This document shows positions 25,635 to 33,807 of a stretch of 52,274 nt of DNA, piece by piece. Position 1 is the stretch's first letter. Every line of letters starts with the position of its first letter. The notes beneath the pieces were generated by a model. The model saw only the letters and a list, made by a program, of their open reading frames with translations, was not told the origin of the DNA and searched no databases. Made by a program: the position numbers and the translations under genes. Origin of the DNA: RGIG6374 sp045600965 (lineage in GTDB: Bacteria > Bacteroidota > Bacteroidia > Bacteroidales > UBA932); assembly GCA_045600965.1 (NCBI GenBank), contig JAZRYW010000022.1, forward strand, positions 1-52,274. Direction: 5' to 3'.

Positions 25635-26886
25635 CGAGATACTCATAGGCCAGATAGTTGACACCAACTCGTCGATGATAGCCCGCAATCTCAATTCAAT
25701 GGGAATCAGGGTCCGGGATATGATTTCGATCGCCGATGACGGCTGCCAGATAGTGTCGCGACTGTCAGAATGCGCTGAGAGTTCCGATATCGTGATAGTC
25801 ACGGGCGGACTTGGCCCCACAAAGGACGATATAACCAAACCTGCGCTTTGCCGCCTTTCAAAATCGGATGGATACCGTTTCAGCAGGGAACAGTTCGCCC
25901 ACGTCGAAAGGATACTCAAGGCAAGGGGGATACCTATGCTTGACATCAATCGCGATCAGGCCAACGTGCCCGACAGATGCGATGTCATTGAGAACGAACT
26001 CGGCACAGCTCCGGGAATGGCCTTCAATCTGGAAAGTAACGGCCACTTCTGCAGGCTTTATTCGCTTCCCGGAGTGCCTTTTGAAGCGGAAGGCCTTATG
26101 GACAAGGTTTGCGCTGATATAAGGGCTTCCTTCAGGACAGGGAAGGTCGTTCACAGGACAATTGTCACCTTCGGCATCGCCGAATCAGCGCTGGCGAGGA
26201 TGATAGAACACTGGGAGAACGCCCTGCCGCCGACTCTGAAGCTGGCATATCTGCCCAATGCAACCTATGGTGTGCGGCTCAGGCTGTCATATTATGCCGA
26301 TGGTAATGAAGCTGACGCCGAGGCCCTGATAGACAGCGAATTCGCAAAAATACGCCCTGTATTGGGCGATCTTATATATGGTGAGGGGAATGATAATCTC
26401 CAGACAGTGATAGGCCGTATGCTGAAGGGAAAGACGGTATGCGCCGCCGAGTCCTGCACCGGCGGACGCATTTCCTCCCTGATGACTTCGGTTGCAGGAT
26501 GTTCGGAATACTACAAAGGCGGTGTTACGAGTTATGCCAACGAGGTGAAAATCAATGTATTGGGTGTTCCTGCAGAAATAATAGCCGAATATGGAGCAGT
26601 AAGCCGTGAATGTGTGGAAAAGATGGCATCGGGCGTGCGCAGGCTTATGGGCTGCGACTATTCAGTTGCCACATCAGGCATAGCAGGTCCGGGCGGGGGA
26701 TCCGTTCAGAAGCCGGTGGGCACCTGCTGGATGGCCGTATGCTATACTGACAGTGTGAGCGGAGAGGAGAAGGTGGAAAGCCGTATGGTCAGGTTCGCAT
26801 CCAACCGTGCCGTCAACATAGAACGCTTCGCAAGTTCGGCTCTCGATTTCCTTCGTATTGCCATATTGAGGAACAGCAGCCGGTAG
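25603..26886 (+). CDS. cinA: CinA family protein (nicotinamide mononucleotide deamidase domain)
   Basis: A 427-residue protein with the standard two-domain CinA layout. The N-terminal MoaB-like COG1058 domain shows CTIGDEILIGQIVDTNS and VTGGLGPTKDD. The C-terminal PncC domain shows AAESCTGGRISSLMT and GIAGPGGGS. CinA salvages by-products of NAD metabolism (NMN deamidation, ADP-ribose hydrolysis). It overlaps pyrD by 32 bp, so it is translated from the same message. Last gene of the valS-to-cinA run; no terminator hairpin is obvious in the 9-bp gap before the opposing regulator gene. Confidence 0.94.
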   Translation: MLTATICTIGDEILIGQIVDTNSSMIARNLNSMGIRVRDMISIADDGCQIVSRLSECAESSDIVIVTGGLGPTKDDITKPALCRLSKSDGYRFSREQFAHVERILKARGIPMLDINRDQANVPDRCDVIENELGTAPGMAFNLESNGHFCRLYSLPGVPFEAEGLMDKVCADIRASFRTGKVVHRTIVTFGIAESALARMIEHWENALPPTLKLAYLPNATYGVRLRLSYYADGNEADAEALIDSEFAKIRPVLGDLIYGEGNDNLQTVIGRMLKGKTVCAAESCTGGRISSLMTSVAGCSEYYKGGVTSYANEVKINVLGVPAEIIAEYGAVSRECVEKMASGVRRLMGCDYSVATSGIAGPGGGSVQKPVGTCWMAVCYTDSVSGEEKVESRMVRFASNRAVNIERFASSALDFLRIAILRNSSR

Positions 26887-26895
26887 GGTGCTTCC

Positions 26896-27330
26896 TTATT
26901 TTTCCTCGAAGGTGCCGTCAGAGTAGAAGACGGTAATTCTTTTTATGTATTTAGGCTTGCTTACCTCAAGCGATGCTTGAGGTACGGAGGAATTTGTGAC
27001 AACTTCGGCGACTGTTCTGTCAGCGGAAGGAGAGTCCTGTTCGTCGGCAGGGAAGTCGTCTTCGGGGAAGTCGTCGATGACCGGCGGTTGAGGTTGAACC
27101 GTCTGCGGAGTTCCGTCTGAATTCTTATACATCCGTCCCTTTCCGGTGATCAGCCATTCGGCATTCAGGGCGGGGAATCTGGACAGCAGATTATATATGA
27201 AGTCATAACTGGGCTTGTTCCTGGCGGAGAGTATGTGGGACATCCCGGAACGCTGAATTCCCATCATATCCGCAAGTCTTGCGGGTGTAAGGTTCTCTGC
27301 GTCTAAAAACTGCTGTAACCGTTTATTCAT
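26896..27330 (-). CDS. XRE/Cro-like helix-turn-helix regulator
   Basis: A 144-residue protein starting at the ATG at 27330 (MNKRLQQFLDAENL). The first 70 residues form a lambda-repressor-like HTH (LTPARLADMMGIQRSGMSHILS, followed by RNKPSYDF and NAEWLITGKG). A Pro/Asp-rich linker follows (DDFPEDDFPADEQD), then a basic C-terminus with ITVFYSDGTFEE. The family is common in Bacteroidota and its targets are mostly unknown. The upstream DNA has several TTGTAAAC-type sites, including a perfect inverted pair, so autoregulation is likely. An in-frame start further upstream overlaps the promoter. Confidence 0.85.
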   Translation of the reverse strand: MNKRLQQFLDAENLTPARLADMMGIQRSGMSHILSARNKPSYDFIYNLLSRFPALNAEWLITGKGRMYKNSDGTPQTVQPQPPVIDDFPEDDFPADEQDSPSADRTVAEVVTNSSVPQASLEVSKPKYIKRITVFYSDGTFEEK

Positions 27331-27351
27331 ATTTGTAAATTTAATACAACA

Positions 27352-27359
27352 CAAATGTA
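27352..27359 (-). promoter_or_regulatory. Promoter -7 box of the HTH regulator
   Basis: TACATTTG on the minus strand, 22 bp before the ATG at 27330. A second TACATTTG lies about 24 bp upstream within the inverted repeat and may supply the -33 TTTG. Confidence 0.55.
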
Positions 27360-27370
27360 ATTATTATTTT

Positions 27371-27394
27371 GTTTACAAATGTAATATTGTAAAC
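27371..27394. promoter_or_regulatory. Candidate operator for the HTH regulator
   Basis: GTTTACAA, 8-nt spacer, TTGTAAAC: perfect 8-bp inverted repeat just upstream of the regulator's -7 box. Further half-sites TTGTAAAC (27413-27420) and TTGTAAAT (27333-27340) flank it. Confidence 0.5.
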
Positions 27395-27805
27395 TGTTTT
27401 GCGATTGTATTTTTGTAAACGCGCTGCATCCCAATATCCGGATGTGCGTCAGAGTATCGTATAATAGGTAATCCAAACTATAGATGAACTATCTGAAACT
27501 ACTGGGATATAATATAATATGATATATATAAGCCCGAATATGTCCTAAATTGACACGGGGAGGGTATGTGCGCAAGTCTCAATTTTCCTGTCATGTCTAT
27601 TTCATTTATTTATCTGATAATTGCAAAATATTGGAAATCAATAAAATAAAACTCCACTTAGAAAAATCAAACATTCTGCAAAGTTTAGAATTATACACAC
27701 CTTCGGCGACGGTATGCGCTTTGTGTATATATGTATAAATGTGTACTATACTATTTTAAACTGATACAAAAATGAATTTTATCCGTGATTATATGTAAAC
27801 TTTTC
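27395..27805. other. AT-rich non-coding stretch
   Basis: About 410 bp, much more AT-rich than the flanking genes. Besides one TTGTAAAC half-site near its left end, I see no convincing gene, RNA fold or repeat. The one open frame (27550-27738, plus) has no recognisable start context or domain. The DNA may hold upstream regulatory sites or be a decayed remnant. Confidence 0.6.
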
Positions 27806-27837
27806 CAAAAGTCGAAAATCGCGAATTTCGACTTTTG
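27806..27837. promoter_or_regulatory. 12-bp-arm palindrome overlapping the queA -33 element
   Basis: CAAAAGTCGAAA (27806-27817), 8 nt, TTTCGACTTTTG (27826-27837): perfect inverted repeat. Its last four bases are the TTTG of the queA promoter, so a protein bound here would compete with or help polymerase. Confidence 0.65.
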
Positions 27838-27865
27838 CAATCTCACCCATATTTCTGTACCTTTG
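27834..27865 (+). promoter_or_regulatory. Promoter of queA
   Basis: TTTG (27834-27837), 20-bp spacer, TACCTTTG (27858-27865): a well-spaced Bacteroidota promoter. Start near 27872 gives a leader of about 68 nt. No preQ1 riboswitch is visible in it. Confidence 0.65.
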
Positions 27866-27939
27866 CCCCCGAGAACCTCTATATCGGCCTGAAAATGCCC
27901 TTTTTAAAGGTATCTGTTTTTTTATATTACAAATAGCTG

Positions 27940-29238
27940 ATGCAACCGAATATTCGTATACAGGATTACGATTACAACCTGCCTGAAGACAGGATTGCCA
28001 AATATCCCCTGGATCAGAGGGACTCGAGCAAGTTGCTGCTTTATAATATAGGTGTGGACAACGACGGTAACACTCTTCCGGAAATTTCACATTCTGTATT
28101 TTCTGATATAGTCAGGTATATCCCCTCCGGCTCCTTTATGGTGTTCAACAATACCAAAGTAGTTCCGGCAAGGCTGCTTTTCAAACGTGATACCGGGGCC
28201 GTCATCGAAGTGTTCTGTCTTGAGCCGGTTTCCCCGGCTGATTACCAGATCAACTTCTCAACTACTGAAAAATGCCGATGGAAGGCTATAATTGGCAACT
28301 TAAAACGTTGGAAAAACGATACATTGCACTTGTATACCTCAAGTGATAGTATAGATAATGCGACGGAAGATGAAAATCCGAGCCGTGCCGGAATGGAACT
28401 TTTAAGGAAGATTGACCTCAAGGCGGACCTTATCAGTCGCGACGGAAATACAGCCGTTGTCGAGTTCTCCTGGAACGGGGACAACGTGACCTTCTCCAGT
28501 GTGCTTGACCTGTGCGGAAGAATTCCCATACCTCCCTATCTCAACCGCGGTACCAAGTCCATAGACTATGAACGATATCAGACAGTATATGCCCGCCTGA
28601 AAGGTTCAGTCGCCGCACCTACCGCAGGCCTGCATTTCACGGACAGGGTGATAGACGCCTTGAAGCATAACGGCGTGACCGTAGCCGAACTCTGCCTTCA
28701 CGTGGGCGCCGGAACTTTCCTTCCCGTAAAAAGCGAATACATCTCAGGCCACACAATGCATACCGAGCCCTTCTCGGTAAGTCTTGAATTCCTCGAAAAA
28801 CTCCTCGAGGCCATTGATTCAGGCCGCCGGATAGTTTCCGTCGGGACCACATCCACAAGGTGTCTCGAGTCGCTCTACTTCCTTGGTGTCCACTGCATCG
28901 AAAAGGGCGGCCCTTCGCCTGTGGAGCAATGGGAGCCATACAGGGATGAGGGTTATTCGACTACCCCTTCTGAATCCGTTTCGGCCATCATATCGTATAT
29001 GAAGGCCAACTGCCTGTCCACTCTTGTGTCAAGGACGGGGATCATCATCGTTCCCGGATATGAATACCGCATCATAGAGTATCTTGTGACCAATTTCCAT
29101 CAGCCACAGAGCACACTGCTGCTGCTTGTGTCGGCATTTGCCACAGAGCAGGGGATGAGGGACATATACCGCTATGCCCTTGACAACTCTTTCCGCTTTC
29201 TTTCCTACGGAGACAGTTCTCTCCTTCGCAAGAAATGA
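27940..29238 (+). CDS. queA: S-adenosylmethionine:tRNA ribosyltransferase-isomerase QueA
   Basis: A 432-residue enzyme that transfers and isomerises the ribosyl group of SAM to form epoxyqueuosine in tRNA. Motifs include RIAKYPLDQRDSSKLL, MVFNNTKVVPARL, APTAGLHFTD, LHVGAGTFLPVKSE and TNFHQPQSTLLLL. It is about 75 residues longer than the E. coli enzyme because of an insert near residues 105-170, as in other Bacteroidales. It has its own promoter overlapped by a long palindrome. No other queuosine gene is adjacent. A new promoter for the next gene begins right at the stop. Confidence 0.95.
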   Translation: MQPNIRIQDYDYNLPEDRIAKYPLDQRDSSKLLLYNIGVDNDGNTLPEISHSVFSDIVRYIPSGSFMVFNNTKVVPARLLFKRDTGAVIEVFCLEPVSPADYQINFSTTEKCRWKAIIGNLKRWKNDTLHLYTSSDSIDNATEDENPSRAGMELLRKIDLKADLISRDGNTAVVEFSWNGDNVTFSSVLDLCGRIPIPPYLNRGTKSIDYERYQTVYARLKGSVAAPTAGLHFTDRVIDALKHNGVTVAELCLHVGAGTFLPVKSEYISGHTMHTEPFSVSLEFLEKLLEAIDSGRRIVSVGTTSTRCLESLYFLGVHCIEKGGPSPVEQWEPYRDEGYSTTPSESVSAIISYMKANCLSTLVSRTGIIIVPGYEYRIIEYLVTNFHQPQSTLLLLVSAFATEQGMRDIYRYALDNSFRFLSYGDSSLLRKK

Positions 29239-29239
29239 T

Positions 29240-29247
29240 TATCTTTG
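29240..29247 (+). promoter_or_regulatory. -7 box of the acyl-CoA ligase operon
   Basis: TATCTTTG, 2 bp after the queA stop and only 9 bp before the ATG at 29257. Transcription would begin about 3 nt before the start codon, giving a nearly leaderless mRNA. No clear -33 TTTG. Confidence 0.45.
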
Positions 29248-29256
29248 CGGTCTGTT

Positions 29257-31038
29257 ATGCCCAGGACCGTCATCGAACTTTTTGAACAATCCGTCAGGCT
29301 TTACCCTGACAATGTGTTCCTGCTTGAAAGCAACCCGGCAAACGGTGGAAATGCCGGAGATTTCAAGCCGTCGACCTATTCGTCCGTCTATCGTTCGGTG
29401 ATCAATCTTGGAGCCGGTCTGCGCCGGCTGGGCGTCACTCCGCTCGAAAGGGTGGCTCTGCTCTGCGAGAACCGCAATATGTGGGTTGTCAGTGAACTTT
29501 CAATCTTTTACGCCGGGGCCGTCAATGTGCCCCTTTCCACCAAGCTTGAGCCTGTCGACCTTATTGACAGGCTTCGGCATTCGGGCGCTGCCACTGTGGT
29601 GACGAGCCGGCGTGAACTTCAGAAGATACGCTCGATAAGGACTCAACTTCCCCAAATCGTCAGAGTGGTGGTTGTCGACGACATCCCCGATCCCGGGGAA
29701 GGTGAGCACAGCGCTTCCGAACTGAGCCGCATCGGCGCCACTTTCCTCAAGGACAAGGCTCGGAAGGAGGAATTCCTTTCCGTAGGACGGTCTGTCGGCA
29801 AGGATGACATTGCAACTGTCGTATACACATCCGGCACCACGTCGGATCCGAAGGGCGTGATGCTGTCGCACGGCAACTATGTGTCCAACGTAGGCCATTG
29901 CCTCAGCCTGATAGGGTTCAGAACCGAGTGGACTGTGCTTGTGCTGCTTCCTCTCGACCATTGTTTCGCACACGTTGTGGCATTGTACACCTTTATGGCC
30001 AAAGGAGCCGCTGTCGCCACCGTGCCTCAGTTCCGTTCACAGACGGAGGCCTTGCGCAACATACCGATGAGCCTTAAGAAGGTACGCCCTCACATAATCC
30101 TGTCCGTACCGGCCATAGCCCGATATTTCCATAAGAAACTTGTCGGAGAAGTGCTGCCGGATGATATGGATCCGGATGATGCGCGTATCCGCGGCCTTGT
30201 CAGGGAATGGTTCGGAGGCCGTCTGCTGTTCTTCATCAGCGGAGGCGCTTCGCTCGACACCGACCTGCAGAAGTTCTTCCTTTCGATGGGCATCCCTATG
30301 TATCAGGGCTACGGACTTTCAGAGGCCAGTCCCGTCATATCGACCAACGCTGAAGGGAATATGAGACTCGGATCGTGCGGAAAGGTGGCTGAAGGTGTGG
30401 AGGTGAGGATACTCGGCCAATCAGGGCAGGAAATGCCCTGCGGCGGAACCGGTGAGATAGTGGTCCGTGGCGGAAACGTGATGAAGGGCTACTGGAACAA
30501 TGGGCCTGCCACGGCTTCGGCGCTGCGGGAAGGCTGGCTTCATACCGGAGATCTGGGACATCTTGACGAGGAAGGTTACCTCTATGTTTCCGGAAGGGCC
30601 AAGAGCATCCTTATTTCCTCCGACGGTGAGAAATATTCACCCGAGGCCATCGAGGAGGCGATAGAGAGCAGTTCGGATATCTTCAGGCACGTACTGCTTT
30701 TCTGCAACCAGTATCCCTGCACGGTGGCCGTCATCGATGTCGACAGTAAAAGGCTTGAGAGTGGTGCCGCCGGCCTGGAAAGGGTGAAGGCTCTTCTTGA
30801 CCGTTTCCGTGCCGGAGGAGATCTTGCCGGGAGTTTCCCTGAAAGATGGCTCCCCGGTGCCTTCGTGATTGCCGATGAAGGATTTTCTGAGGTCAACGGT
30901 CTTGTAACGCCTACTATGAAGACAGTCAGGGGCGGTGTTTTCGACAAATATCGTGAAAGGATAGAATCCGCCTGCCAGCCAAGGCGTCACAGTTACAATG
31001 ATAAAATGAACATCAAAGCTCTGACAAACGACAGATGA
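29257..31038 (+). CDS. Long-chain fatty acid--CoA ligase / AMP-binding protein
   Basis: A 593-residue adenylate-forming enzyme. The phosphate-binding loop VYTSGTTSDPKGVMLSHG (about residues 190-206), the YGLSEASPVIS motif and LHTGDLGHLDEEGYLYVSGR are intact, with the hinge region GRAKSILISSDGEKYSPEAIEE. It would activate a fatty acid as acyl-AMP and then acyl-CoA. The ATG at 29257 (MPRTVIELFEQ) is used; a TTG 12 bp upstream lies in the promoter. It overlaps the next membrane protein gene (ATGA), and an acyltransferase gene follows, which points to lipid assembly from exogenous or recycled fatty acids. Confidence 0.92.
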   Translation: MPRTVIELFEQSVRLYPDNVFLLESNPANGGNAGDFKPSTYSSVYRSVINLGAGLRRLGVTPLERVALLCENRNMWVVSELSIFYAGAVNVPLSTKLEPVDLIDRLRHSGAATVVTSRRELQKIRSIRTQLPQIVRVVVVDDIPDPGEGEHSASELSRIGATFLKDKARKEEFLSVGRSVGKDDIATVVYTSGTTSDPKGVMLSHGNYVSNVGHCLSLIGFRTEWTVLVLLPLDHCFAHVVALYTFMAKGAAVATVPQFRSQTEALRNIPMSLKKVRPHIILSVPAIARYFHKKLVGEVLPDDMDPDDARIRGLVREWFGGRLLFFISGGASLDTDLQKFFLSMGIPMYQGYGLSEASPVISTNAEGNMRLGSCGKVAEGVEVRILGQSGQEMPCGGTGEIVVRGGNVMKGYWNNGPATASALREGWLHTGDLGHLDEEGYLYVSGRAKSILISSDGEKYSPEAIEEAIESSSDIFRHVLLFCNQYPCTVAVIDVDSKRLESGAAGLERVKALLDRFRAGGDLAGSFPERWLPGAFVIADEGFSEVNGLVTPTMKTVRGGVFDKYRERIESACQPRRHSYNDKMNIKALTNDR

Positions 31039-31823
31039 AAAAGATAAGAATTGCAATGGCGGTCCTGACAGGCGTTGCCGCCGCTTTGGCGGTATTCGTT
31101 CCGCAGTTGGGATTCAAGATGCCCCATCCCGACGGGCTTGACATTCACAACGCGCTGCTGGTCGTAGGTAACTCCGTTATTTTCGCACTGTTCTGCCTGG
31201 CCTTCTGCTTCTCCGTCATAAGGGGAAGGCTAAAGCCCGCGGCATTTGGAAAACATACACTTCGCCTGCTGCTGGCAATGACAGGCACGGCCGGAGTGGG
31301 GGAACTGTTATTTTCATTCCGGGTTGTGAGGACTTCATCTTCCGGCGTTGCCGTAATAGCGGCCTGCATAGCCGTGGAAACGGCGATATGCCTTTTCATA
31401 TATCTTTCTGGCCGTGCCCGCGCGGCAAGGGAGAATGCCGCCAATTCCGTACGAAAAAGCGCGGTGTCGTCAGGTACGGCCAGACATTGCTACAATACGC
31501 TCTATTGCGCAATGATGATGCTTGTCCTGGTATGCGCGGCCGGGCTGTTCTTCCACGGAGACAATTTCCCCCTGGCTGCAATGCTTGCCGTTGCGCTTGT
31601 CGGATTGATATCGTGGCGCGTGACCGGTCTGCGCCTGTTCCTGCTGGCCGCGTACGCCGGCCTGCTGCTGCAGGGTTTCACGGTGTTCGGAAACTGCGCG
31701 CTTTCCTTTTCAGGAACTTTCGTGCCCGGCAGGGCCGCGATGGTGCTGTCATCGGCCGTTCCCTGCATTTTCCTGATATTCTCCATAGCGGATCTCTATG
31801 TTCGAAAGGATAAGGCCATATGA
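31035..31823 (+). CDS. Polytopic membrane protein of unknown function
   Basis: A 262-residue protein with about seven hydrophobic segments, joined by short basic loops (RGRLKPAAFGKH, SGRARAARENAANS). I recognise no family. It overlaps the acyl-CoA ligase gene by 4 bp and the acyltransferase gene by 26 bp, so its synthesis is coupled to both. By position it may be a partner in lipid handling, but nothing in the sequence proves this. Confidence 0.75.
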   Translation: MKKIRIAMAVLTGVAAALAVFVPQLGFKMPHPDGLDIHNALLVVGNSVIFALFCLAFCFSVIRGRLKPAAFGKHTLRLLLAMTGTAGVGELLFSFRVVRTSSSGVAVIAACIAVETAICLFIYLSGRARAARENAANSVRKSAVSSGTARHCYNTLYCAMMMLVLVCAAGLFFHGDNFPLAAMLAVALVGLISWRVTGLRLFLLAAYAGLLLQGFTVFGNCALSFSGTFVPGRAAMVLSSAVPCIFLIFSIADLYVRKDKAI

Positions 31824-32931
31824 TGATGCCCAGGTAACGGGGGCGATGCGCAGGATTGCTTCCGATACCCGTCTGAAGATTATCGGAAACTGTCTGCTTC
31901 CCGGCTCGGATCCCGACGGCCTGATCGATGTCCTTAATTCCGTGAAGGGGGTGGACGATTTCCAGAGCAAGGTTATGTCGCACGCGGTGGACGGCATTGT
32001 CAGTTCCACCACATCGGGCCTGACATATTCCGGACTGGAATGGTTCCGCAGCCGCTCAGATGGGACCGTACCCGCCTACCTGCTTCTGTCGAATCACCGC
32101 GACATAGTCCTGGACCCCGCTTTCATACAGATAATAATGTATCACAACTCCTTGCCTCAGACAGAGATAGCCGTCGGCGACAATCTTGTTGGGGACCCTT
32201 TCGTGGAGGACCTGATGCGTTCGAACCGTATGATAAAGGTCACAAGGGGCATCACTTCCGTTGAACTGTACGACAGCTCGATGGAACTTTCCTGCTATAT
32301 ACGCTCCAGACTGGAGGAAGGCCGGCGATCCATCTGGATTGCCCACCGTCAGGGTCGGGCAAAGGACGGCAATGACGTGTCCGAACGCGGACTGATAAAG
32401 ATGCTGGACCTCAGTGCCGGGGGAGGTTTCGCGGACAGTTATGACAGACTTCATATCCTGCCTGTTTCGGTGTCATATGAGTACGAGAGCTGTGACCTGC
32501 AGAAATGCATCGAGCATCTGCGTACAATCAGGGACGGCCATTATGAAAAGGACGAAGGCGAGGATATGGAGAGCATCATCAGCGGGATACGTCAATGGAA
32601 GGGCAGGGTGCACATCACTTTCAACAGGCCCATCGGACGTGACGAACTGGAATCTATGGAAAGCCTTCCCAGAAATATGAGGTATCAGGAGCTTGGCAGG
32701 CTTGTGGACAGCCGCATTCAGGGCGGTTATGCAATAAGCGGCAACAACAGGGCGGCCTATGATATGCTGCACGGGACTTCGACCGCCACGCCGCAGGAGT
32801 ATGACACTTTCAGGGCATATCTTGAAAAACGCATTTCCGTACTTCCTGATGACTGTCCCGAGGATGAAATTAGGAAATATATGCTACATTTGTATTCCAG
32901 ACCACTTGAAAATTCATTGAACCGACAATAA
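31798..32931 (+). CDS. PlsB/PlsC-type glycerol-phosphate acyltransferase family protein
   Basis: A 377-residue acyltransferase. Block I is SNHRDIVLD (Asn99-His100, with catalytic His and Asp of the HRD core). Block III is the unusual IAHRQGRAKDGND (about 181-193), where most relatives have a Glu (EGR) and this has QGR. Pro-containing LPVSVSYEYE is block IV. Bacteroidota proteins of this size are annotated as 1-acyl-glycerol-3-phosphate acyltransferases; they may acylate glycerol-3-phosphate or another acceptor. The gene overlaps the membrane protein gene by 26 bp and is 11 bp before the OmpA-like gene. Confidence 0.85.
   Translation: MFERIRPYDDAQVTGAMRRIASDTRLKIIGNCLLPGSDPDGLIDVLNSVKGVDDFQSKVMSHAVDGIVSSTTSGLTYSGLEWFRSRSDGTVPAYLLLSNHRDIVLDPAFIQIIMYHNSLPQTEIAVGDNLVGDPFVEDLMRSNRMIKVTRGITSVELYDSSMELSCYIRSRLEEGRRSIWIAHRQGRAKDGNDVSERGLIKMLDLSAGGGFADSYDRLHILPVSVSYEYESCDLQKCIEHLRTIRDGHYEKDEGEDMESIISGIRQWKGRVHITFNRPIGRDELESMESLPRNMRYQELGRLVDSRIQGGYAISGNNRAAYDMLHGTSTATPQEYDTFRAYLEKRISVLPDDCPEDEIRKYMLHLYSRPLENSLNRQ
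32885..32892 (+). promoter_or_regulatory. Possible internal promoter for the OmpA-like gene
   Basis: TACATTTG inside the 3' end of the acyltransferase gene, 50 bp before the OmpA-like start. Fits TAnnTTTG, without a clear -33 element. Confidence 0.35.
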
Positions 32932-32942
32932 TACTTTAAGAA

Positions 32943-33638
32943 ATGAAAGCAAAAAATCTCATCATCGCGTTTATGGCCGTTCTCGTGATACTTCCCGGAT
33001 GCGGCAATTGGTCCAATACAGGTAAAGGAACCGCCATCGGCAGCGGTATCGGTGCTGTAGTTGGTTCCGCAGTGGGAACCATCATAGGCAAAGATGCCAA
33101 GACCGCAGGTATCGGCGCCGCCATCGGCGCTGCAGTGGGTGCCGGGACAGGCGCCATAATCGGCAAGCAGATGGACAAGAAGGCAGAGGAACTCTCCCAG
33201 ATCGAAGGCGCGCAGGTTGAAACCGTCATCGACACCAACGACCTTCAGGCCATCAAGGTCACTTTTGACAGCGGAATACTTTTCCCCTTCAACAGCTTCA
33301 CTCTCACCGACGCATCCAAGGCATCGCTCGAGCAGTTCGCCGCACAGATGAAGGATATGCCCGAAACCGACATCACAATCCAGGGTCATACCGATGACCG
33401 CGGTACCCGCCAGGTCAACGAGGAATACTCCCTCAAGCGTGCTCAGGCCGTTGCTGACTATCTTACTGCACACCAGATGAACGCTGACCGCTTCACCATC
33501 GAAGGAAAGGCATTCGATTGCCCCGTGGCATCGAATGATACAGAGGAGGGCCGTGCTCTCAACCGCCGTGTCGAGATATACATCACTGCCAATGAGAATA
33601 TGATAAAGGAAGCGGAAGCTCAGGCAGCTGAAGAGTAA
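32943..33638 (+). CDS. OmpA-family lipoprotein with glycine-zipper domain (YiaD-like)
   Basis: A 231-residue lipoprotein (lipobox ILPGC). Residues about 28-75 form a glycine zipper (repeats of GxGxGAxxG such as IGSGIGAVVGSAVG), typical of membrane-inserting segments. The C-terminal OmpA-like peptidoglycan-binding domain has QGHTDDRGTRQVNEEYSLKRA and NRRVEIYI. It is predicted to tie the outer membrane to the cell wall. It follows the lipid genes by 11 bp, perhaps with its own promoter. A long inverted repeat just downstream may end its transcript. Confidence 0.92.
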   Translation: MKAKNLIIAFMAVLVILPGCGNWSNTGKGTAIGSGIGAVVGSAVGTIIGKDAKTAGIGAAIGAAVGAGTGAIIGKQMDKKAEELSQIEGAQVETVIDTNDLQAIKVTFDSGILFPFNSFTLTDASKASLEQFAAQMKDMPETDITIQGHTDDRGTRQVNEEYSLKRAQAVADYLTAHQMNADRFTIEGKAFDCPVASNDTEEGRALNRRVEIYITANENMIKEAEAQAAEE

Positions 33639-33662
33639 ACATCGCGGATGAAAAATGTTTGA

Positions 33663-33709
33663 AAATATAGGCACTTTTTTTTGTAGAATAGTAAAAAGTG
33701 CCTATATTT
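33663..33709. promoter_or_regulatory. 17-bp-arm inverted repeat enclosing the tRNA-Val promoter
   Basis: AAATATAGGCACTTTTT (33663-33679) is perfectly inverted at 33693-33709. The loop holds the -33 TTTG and the right arm covers all but the last base of the -7 box. It could end the OmpA-like transcript and also gate the tRNA promoter. Confidence 0.75.
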
Positions 33710-33710
33710 G
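33680..33710 (+). promoter_or_regulatory. Promoter of tRNA-Val
   Basis: TTTG (33680-33683), 19-bp spacer, TATATTTG (33703-33710), 16 bp before the tRNA. Confidence 0.75.
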
Positions 33711-33725
33711 CATCCGCAAAACGAA

Positions 33726-33800
33726 GGGAGCTTAGCTCAGTTGGTTCAGAGCGTCTGCCTTACAAGCAGAGGGTCGGGGGTTCGAATCCCTCAGCTCCCA
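33726..33800 (+). tRNA. tRNA-Val (TAC anticodon)
   Basis: Acceptor GGGAGCT/AGCTCCC with discriminator A, D arm around TCAGTTGGTTCAGA, anticodon stem TCTGC/GCAGA with loop CTTACAA (anticodon TAC), T arm with GGTTCGAATCC. CCA is not encoded. Confidence 0.97.
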
Positions 33801-33807
33801 CAAGAAC

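Noticed and set aside
27550..27738. 61-codon open frame in the AT-rich gap
   Set aside because: No clear start signal, promoter or similarity; chance frame in AT-rich DNA is likelier.
27866..27939. preQ1 riboswitch in the queA leader
   Set aside because: The leader lacks the short conserved preQ1 aptamer pattern; only weak A/T-rich hairpins are seen.
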